Shown: positions 58,126 through 64,000 of the stretch, in pieces
How positions within the stretch are numbered: the stretch's first letter is position 1
Layout: every line of letters starts with the position of its first letter
Source: Linanthus parryae
Lineage: Eukaryota > Streptophyta > Magnoliopsida > Ericales > Polemoniaceae
Length of the DNA: 64,000 bases
NCBI GenBank assembly: GCA_023055425.1
Contig: JALGPY010000001.1
Coordinates: 117,781,057-117,845,056 of the forward strand
Direction: 5' to 3'
The notes under the pieces: model-generated
The model's database searches: none
Told to the model about the DNA's origin: nothing
The model's input: only the letters and a program-made list of their open reading frames with translations
Made by a program: the position numbers and the translations under genes

Positions 58126-60437
58126 TGTAGGGTTTTGATTCATGGATGCGCAAAGGAAACAATAATTAACCATGTAAAACCCTCCAAGGATCACAAGTCA
58201 AGAGACATAGGGTGGGTTTGGTGTGGACTTTTTGGATTTTTAGCTGGCTTTTAAGATGGTATGGAAAAAGTCTGTGACACAAAAGTTCAAGAAAAAAGAT
58301 GTATGAGTTTGGTAAAAAAAGTCGGTGCTGTTAAAAAATCAGTGATGTGACAGTTTTGTTGTTTAGTGAAAATACCATTATACCCTATTGTGTTTATTTA
58401 TTGACTTATTTAATAACTTTTTTTTGAAAGTACTTATTTAATAACTTTTACAAACAAACCAACACTACTAAATTATAATTTAGCAATGCTTATTTTTTTA
58501 CAAACGTGTACTATTTTCTAATATCTAGTATAGTAAGGTGAAAATACAAATAAATAATTATATGAATGTCATAAAAACAAACGTACACAAATTGACATAT
58601 TTAAAGAAAAATTACAGCGTTCATTACATAAAAGTGTCGGATTACATCAAGAATAACTACGAGCACATGCCATTACAAATTAGATGATAAACATTAAACT
58701 TATGTCGCTCTTGATCCCCTATTTGTGTTACGTTTTAGAGCACTTGTAATTTCAAACGGATTGCATCCATATTGTTCACTCATAGGTGGGTAGTTGTCGT
58801 AGTTGGTAGTGTTAATTAACATATTGAACGGTAAAAAGTGTAACTAACAAGAGGGTGTAATTATAATTGATGGTAGAGGATAAAATTGTCATTTTAGTGA
58901 TTTAAGCAAAAAAAGACACAAAAAATCTCCCCAACCCCAACTTTTTTCTTCCACCCACTTTACACTAGAAATCCAAAATCCAGAATCCAAAATATGCTCA
59001 AAAAATCCCATACCAAACCTTTGGAAAAAGTCAGAAAAGCCAAAAAGTGGATTTTGGATTAAAATCCACAAAAAATCCCACACCAAACCCACCCATAACG
59101 ATGGTAAAGGAAGAAATCAATTAACACGCCTTAGGGTTCTCCTTTGATGACTTCAAACGCGAATTGTGTCACGTTCTCTATATTTGATCCACTCCTAGAG
59201 TTGATTTCTAGATCTCCCACTCATTGGTGCTAGCTCGGAAAGAGGAAGAGGAAGAAGAATCACACAAAACAAGACCAAACCAAGGAGGTTCGGCCATCTT
59301 GGGGCCGACGGGGACGGGCGACGGCAAAGGGAGGCAGCGTGCTCCTCTTTGCTTGCTTGCTCTCTCCTTTTTGTTCTCTCCCACTCAATTTATGATCTAA
59401 TGAATCATAAGTTTGGGAAGGAATGAAGGAGTGTCCTTTATATAGTCCAACAAATCATTGCCAACTACCTAAAGGACTTATTCTAGTCCTACTAGAATTC
59501 AATTTAGTCCCTTCCTTGCAAATTAGTCCCTACTAAGTTTGTAAGGTTTTGAAAGGTGATCCTTCTAATTAATTAATCCAATTAGTTAATTCCCAAATCT
59601 AGCTCAACTCTATCTAGCGTGTGACCCCATAGGTTCTATTTAGTTGGTAGCAACGATTTGCTAATATGGAGCGGTTTCTAGCAAAACATCCATTCTAGCT
59701 AACTAATAGAATAGTCATCTTGACAACCTTTGTACAAGTAATTGTCTCATCCCTTTGTCTCTATATTCGGATTGGACACGAGACAAACAAGTCACACTCG
59801 TATATCCAATCCACAGTTTCTCGATCCATGGGAATAACCTTATTCGTGCAAATAACATCAATATCCCATATTGATTTATTTGAGTCTGGCCAGACATTCT
59901 ATAAGCACTATCCCTCGAGTGGCCTAGGATATTTTCTCCCGTTATGTGGGAGGGAAAAATTCTATCTACGTCCACTACGATCTCTAAGCTTGCTTCTTAT
60001 TGTATCCGGTACACGCCTTTATAACTACCCAGTTACGGTGTAGCGATTAACGCTACCAAAATCACAATAATCCACAACTAGAATATCTAGTGACTTCAAG
60101 TCTAAGGATGACAATACCATTGCACCGCGAGAAGCGCTTGTGACTCAACATAACGTGTATGTAGCCTTCTCGGAGATGGGTCAATCCAGTGCGTCATTAC
60201 CCTTAATGCACACCTATGTGTTGGATCATGATATCTCCATATCAATCCAACCCCATACTAGTCTATAGATGATTGTCCCATTAATCATTATACTGGACTA
60301 GGGATATTTAAGATAAACAACACAATTGTAAATCTAAGGACTTCATTATATTAAATATCCAATAAATAATAAATGAATTTCTAGCCACAAATAAATTCAT
60401 ACTAAACTAGATTGCCTCTAGGGCATCTATTCCAACA
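58126..60437 (-). repeat. 5' LTR of copia element 2, enlarged by an insertion
   Basis: Runs TGTAGGGTTTTG ... ATTCCAACA on the plus strand. After subtracting the 885-bp insert and its 3-bp duplication it is 1424 bp, exactly the length of the 3' LTR. Confidence 0.9.
58210..59094. mobile_element. 885-bp TIR element with ATA duplication
   Basis: The ends GGGTGGGTTTGGTGTG are perfectly inverted for 16 bases. ATA at 58207-58209 repeats at 59095-59097, and the uninterrupted sister LTR near 51155 ('acataacg') shows a single ATA, so both ends are exact. A 3-bp duplication and G-rich ends fit a PIF/Harbinger-type non-autonomous element, though its usual target is TWA. On the minus strand at about 58690-58810 an open stretch ends in TAA and contains 'MSEQYGCNPFEIT'. 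It might be the tail of an element protein, but is too short to assign. Confidence 0.85.
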
Positions 60438-62236
60438 CCGGAACCCCCCTAAGACTCCTCTCGGCCAGAGAGGTGAGTAAATTGAGCGACCCAGTAGGTT
60501 GAGACCGGATTAAAATAATACGGGTCGAGTGACCATAGTCGACACGACCAATCTAGAAATAATATAACGATCCCCGCACAACTCTTTCCAGTTTACGTTA
60601 TTAACGTATTATCATTCTCGTGTGGCATGCTCAAAAATATATTTCAAAACATAATCAAATCTCAATTAAAGCATGAAAGTAAAAAAAAAAACACATTTTG
60701 AGACAGATTATGAAATCATATTTCGACACGAAAGAAGCTAGGCACGCTAGACTTGGCATGTTTACTCATCTCAATCCGATAGGATATAGCACGTTCTAGG
60801 CACTACGCATAGACATAGTCCCCGTCTACGACAGAGTCACCTACATATTATATATTTTAAATTAAACACGAGTCTAACTATGCAAGTATAATGCTATAAT
60901 CTCTAGCCAAAGTCCTACTTGATTTGAGATTGACCCGCTCCCCCCTAAACAATGATATTTCAAGTTACATTTCTTTAATAATGCTTTGAAAGTTACACAA
61001 TTGTCGTTTACGAAAGCATACTTATAAATTCATTTATTACAACGACATTTTGTTCCTAAACAACTTCTCAATTTCTATAATATTTCTAAAAGAGACTATT
61101 CTTAGAGAAATTTTCACATTAAAAGAAACATGTAACAATAGTGAAATAAGAGAGTAAGTAAATGTTATCTTATATATTTATAAAATTTAATAGAATACTA
61201 TTTTATAAGAAAACTATTTCTAAATACTTAGCCCAATCTAACGACGTTTATAAACTAGCAAATATCATCTTTACAAGTATTTAAACAAACCTAACCGAGG
61301 GTTAAGTGATTAAACACAAGATTCGTTTACTTTTATGAAAATATTTCTAGTTTAATTTTTTAAATAGACATTCCGTACACTTTTTCAATACGCGAGATAC
61401 ATTTATGGACGAGGACGAAAACTAGTATTTTTAGAAAATATTTTGAATCTAAAAGTTTTATTTTTTTTTTCACGTAAAATGTAACATTTAAGTAAAATAC
61501 AAGAAGAGTCTCTCAAGTTTTATTAAAAGGCAGTTAGTACCCCCCCCCTCCTACTCACAATAAATATTCATTAAAAGTCACTAACCTCCCCTAAACATTT
61601 TCCAAAACGACAACAATTCCCTTACACCTAGTTTATGTAAAAGACACTTTCACCCCCTTACATGAACTATCAAATTGATCGATCTAAACATGGATACGAG
61701 CCTCGAGTTATGATTTTGACTATCTAAAACGGAAAATTAGATGATTTAGAGCTTTCCCGCCTCAAGAATTGCAAAAAACTTTTGAGAAATGGGTTGTTTC
61801 GAGTTCGTCGTCGAGGTGATCGGAGGTGGCTTTCGCCGCCGCCGATAGAGGCCTTCCTAGCCTCGTTGGTCGCTTTCATGAGTCTCCTTGAACCTCCAGG
61901 ATACGATTGGTACCGATTTTAGGGGGTGGGTAACGCTATTTTTGTTGGGCTCCAATTTCGCCTAAAAATATTGAGGACCGACGGTGGTGGTGATCCATTG
62001 CTGCGGAGCTGCTATTGCAGCCTCTTCTTGGTCGAGAGGATGAGAGGAAGGGGGAGAGCGAGCAACGAGCTCTATAGGAAGAGAGGGAGAGAGAGCGCCG
62101 ACTGGTGGCGGTACACGTCAGTGATTCTTTCCGGGTTTGGGTATGCAGCGGCGGCAGCCTCTTCAGGCGGTGGTGTTGTGGCGGAGACAGAGAGGGGAGA
62201 TATGGAGCAGAGAGATGGGGAAGCAGAGAGGTGAAG

Positions 62237-62267
<31 letters not shown>

Positions 62268-62591
62268 GGGTATTGGTGGTGGTGGTGTCCGACAATGGTG
62301 AAGAGGAAGAAGATTCTTAAGAAGAAGAAGGGAGGAGTTTAACGGGAGAACATTTGCAGGTGTTGGAGAAAGGGAAAAAAATTGTTTTTGTTTTATTTTT
62401 ATTTATTCTTTTATTTATTTGCTTATGAGGTTTATAAGTTTCTATAAAATACAATTTCTACCCTCCAATCTAACTAGTTTACACTTCCTGAAACTACAGT
62501 TACCTCCCCTCTCGCCATATATTTATGAAAACTATATTCTAAATTTACGAATAGCCTCAAATTACCCGTGTAATAAAGATGGGGTATTACA

Positions 62592-63639
62592 ATTTCACCT
62601 ACACAACCATCAGCTAAAGACATGGCTCCAATTTTTAACCCCATCACTACCAGCATTAGTGAGGTGTACATGGAACTCGTGAAAAATCATATCATTTAGA
62701 GGATATGGAAAAACTCTTGAAACATATTGGACCAACAAAGGCACTAGAATCGGTGGTTTCTTAAAGGTTTTCTTACAAGAAATACAGGGATGAAATTGGT
62801 AAGACAGTCAGAGACAGCTTCGTGAAGATACTTAACAGGAAAAGCAACATACCAGAGTTCAATAGTAATTTGTTGTCCCTAATCCCGAATGTGATGCAAG
62901 TAAGGATAGGAACAGAGTCGAGACCCTATGTACGGTAATCTACAATTGTCACAAAGAATACGACAAACATATTCAAGCAGGGGCTTGTAACCGTCATCTC
63001 GGTAAGCTAGAGTGATTTTATGGCAGGCTACCTAATCACGTACGATATTTGACTTTTTTTTGAAATCTGATACACAATGAAGAATAAATAAAAAGGGAAA
63101 GAATTGTTCATAACTCTGAAGGTTGACACTAGCTAAGCTTGCACCTGCGTGGAATAGCTCCTAAAAATGTATTTTCTAAGATTGGTTTTGGGAAAAATTA
63201 GATTACTATTGTTATGGATTGCAGTATTATTCGTGTTTTTTTCTTTCAATACTAAAGGTAGAGTAGTAGGGAATATACGACACATGCGCGAGCATCGTCA
63301 AGATTTTCAACTCTCATCATACATATTCCTCCTCTGCAGGGGTGTGCTCACTCGATTTTGTTGTTTCAAGTTCACTATCAGGTGTTGCTACCTCAAGAGG
63401 TGGTCTGATTATTTCACATCTTTTCTTCGTGGACACAAATTAATGTTTGTAAATGCCAACCAACAACAAATTACAATATTGATGGGCCTACTATAACTAT
63501 GAGAAAATAACGAGGCATAAAATAAATCTATATTAGTTGGCTATTGTAATTTTCTTAAACGTCCCCCTAAATGAGAAAAAGCAGATGAGTCAGGACAACA
63601 GAGTGCAACATGCCGCGTTACACGAAAGATACCATGGGT
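62592..63639 (+). pseudogene. LINE ORF2, right half: reverse transcriptase domain
   Basis: The sequence takes up the frame cut at 24582. Decayed but ordered RT landmarks appear: a 'HIGPTKA' block, 'FNSNLLSLIP' (about 62850), 'GKEFFITLKVD'-like sequence (about 63100), 'GRVVGNIRHMREHRQDFQLSSYIF' type sequence (63260-63330) where the RT 'G-L-R-Q-G-D-P-L-S-P' motif should be, and 'HLFFVDTN' in place of the FADD box (about 63425). Stops and frame changes are numerous, so it is long dead. The 3' end of the LINE is not reached. Confidence 0.8.
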
Positions 63640-64000
63640 CAGTGGCGGAGCCAGGATTTGGATGAAGGGGGGGGGGGCACGATTTATTTTTGGTGAGGAG
63701 AGTGTATAGATTTTTAATGAATTAAAAATAGGTTGGTGTACTAAATAAACTGTCTTTTTGTGTTTTTATGAAAAAATTAGAGGCGGAATTTGAAAGTGTG
63801 AGTATGCAGATGTATAAGATACTAATATACTCTAGAGGGGGGGTGAATAAAGTATGCCTACTTATGCAAAACTTGCTAACAAGTAGAAGAACTAGTGCAG
63901 ACCATGAATTTCAAGGCCTTGAACACAGGTTCAAGCCTTTGAAGTGAAGCATAAAATTTTAGAACAAGTATGCCTTTTTCAAGGCCTTGAAAACAAGTTC
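63640..64000. mobile_element. Start of an unidentified repeat (CAGTGGCGGAGCCAGGA end)
   Basis: The sequence from 63640 opens with CAGTGGCGGAGCCAGGATTT, a motif widely seen at ends of plant MITE and hAT-like elements. A G-run and AT-rich DNA follow, and at about 63830 a 'CTCTAGAGGGGGGG.TGAATA' motif that starts some other plant repeats. The element is cut by the window edge. Confidence 0.4.

Larger units (their letters stand above)
51079..60437 (-). mobile_element. Ty1/copia element 2, complete but defective (Angela-like)
   Basis: The element has 1424-bp LTRs at both ends (the right one enlarged by a TIR element), a PBS, gag-pol in one frame and a polypurine tract, all on the minus strand. 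CCGGA duplications at 51074-51078 and 60438-60442 flank it. LTR length, Met-tRNA PBS and the 'QLTPPGMPQCNGVSERRNRT' integrase segment point to the Angela/Tork side of copia. Several stops and a small deletion make it inactive. Confidence 0.9.
24583..62591 (-). mobile_element. Minus-strand long-LTR Ty3-like element, LARD-like, host of later insertions
   Basis: Two LTRs of about 2.8 kb in the same (minus) orientation bound this element. The right one (5' LTR) is followed inward by a 12-nt primer-binding site, and the left one (3' LTR) is preceded by a purine tract. LTR borders TGTAATACC...TTACA (written TGTAACA...GGTATTACA on the plus strand) are typical of Tekay-type chromoviruses. After removing nested insertions the internal region is about 4.1 kb (27378-28266, 42991-43427, 44943-47069 and 49768-50453) and I see no gag or pol in it. 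Long LTRs with a noncoding interior match large retrotransposon derivatives (LARDs). The ATTT duplication and the LINE on both sides define its extent. Confidence 0.75.
50454..62591 (-). repeat. 5' LTR of the long-LTR element, split by a copia insertion
   Basis: The two parts 50454-51078 and 60443-62591 together give 2774 bp and match the 3' LTR (2795 bp) along their length; the break corresponds to about 25206 in that copy ('gtgccggcaccccc'). The LTR is interrupted by copia element 2 and its CCGGA duplication. A GA microsatellite lies at about 62242-62268. Confidence 0.85.

Noticed and set aside
1..64000. CRISPR arrays, rRNA and tRNA genes
   Set aside because: The repeats found are retroelement arrays without spacers, and I saw no tRNA or rRNA signature; a tRNA scan would be needed to exclude single tRNA genes.

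Overview
This window looks like repeat-rich nuclear DNA of a flowering plant, probably a eudicot. I recognise no intact host gene. About three quarters of it is transposable-element sequence, mostly LTR retrotransposons inserted into one another. The lineage names used here (Athila, Tat, Tekay/LARD, Angela-like Ty1/copia, LINE) come from motifs read in the sequence, not from database searches.

Left block (1-13.8 kb). The 3' half of a plus-strand Athila-type Ty3/gypsy element comes first: the end of pol (3-104), a long spacer with repeats, an envelope-position third ORF broken by one TAG (2412-3965), a 2.3-kb 3' noncoding region and a 1467-bp 3' LTR (6316-7782). It abuts the reverse transcriptase gene of a plus-strand copia element (7783-9002, LTR 9017-10433). 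A much older copia relic follows (10.8-12.4 kb). Between 13.8 and 21.4 kb is AT-rich DNA with one small MITE-like repeat and no convincing gene.

Nested block (21-64 kb). An old plus-strand LINE is split into two halves, ending at 24582 and resuming at 62592. The intervening 38 kb carries a 4-bp ATTT target duplication, and the LINE reading frame resumes on the far side. The inserted element is a minus-strand Ty3-like or LARD-like element with LTRs of about 2.8 kb: 3' LTR 24583-27377, 5' LTR 50454-62591, PBS 50440-50451 and no recognisable coding region. It then received further insertions: (a) a young 14.7-kb Tat-type element at 28267-42985 (TSD CCCGT, LTRs about 99% identical by eye); (b) a solo copia LTR at 43428-44937 (TSD GGCAT); (c) an LTR-like unit at about 47070-49767; (d) inside its own 5' LTR, a complete minus-strand copia element at 51079-60437 (TSD CCGGA), whose own 5' LTR holds an 885-bp terminal-inverted-repeat element (58210-59094, TSD ATA).

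Most interesting content. The Tat element carries, antisense to gag-pol and between integrase and the 3' LTR, a multi-exon gene that appears to encode a plant mobile domain (PMD) protein. At least four of its introns share phase 1 with GT/AG borders. The same element has a tandemly doubled zinc-binding module before the integrase core, an Asn in place of the second catalytic Asp of integrase, and an eight-unit repeat of about 55 bp. Its LTRs are nearly identical while its coding region is broken, which suggests it was copied with help from another element.
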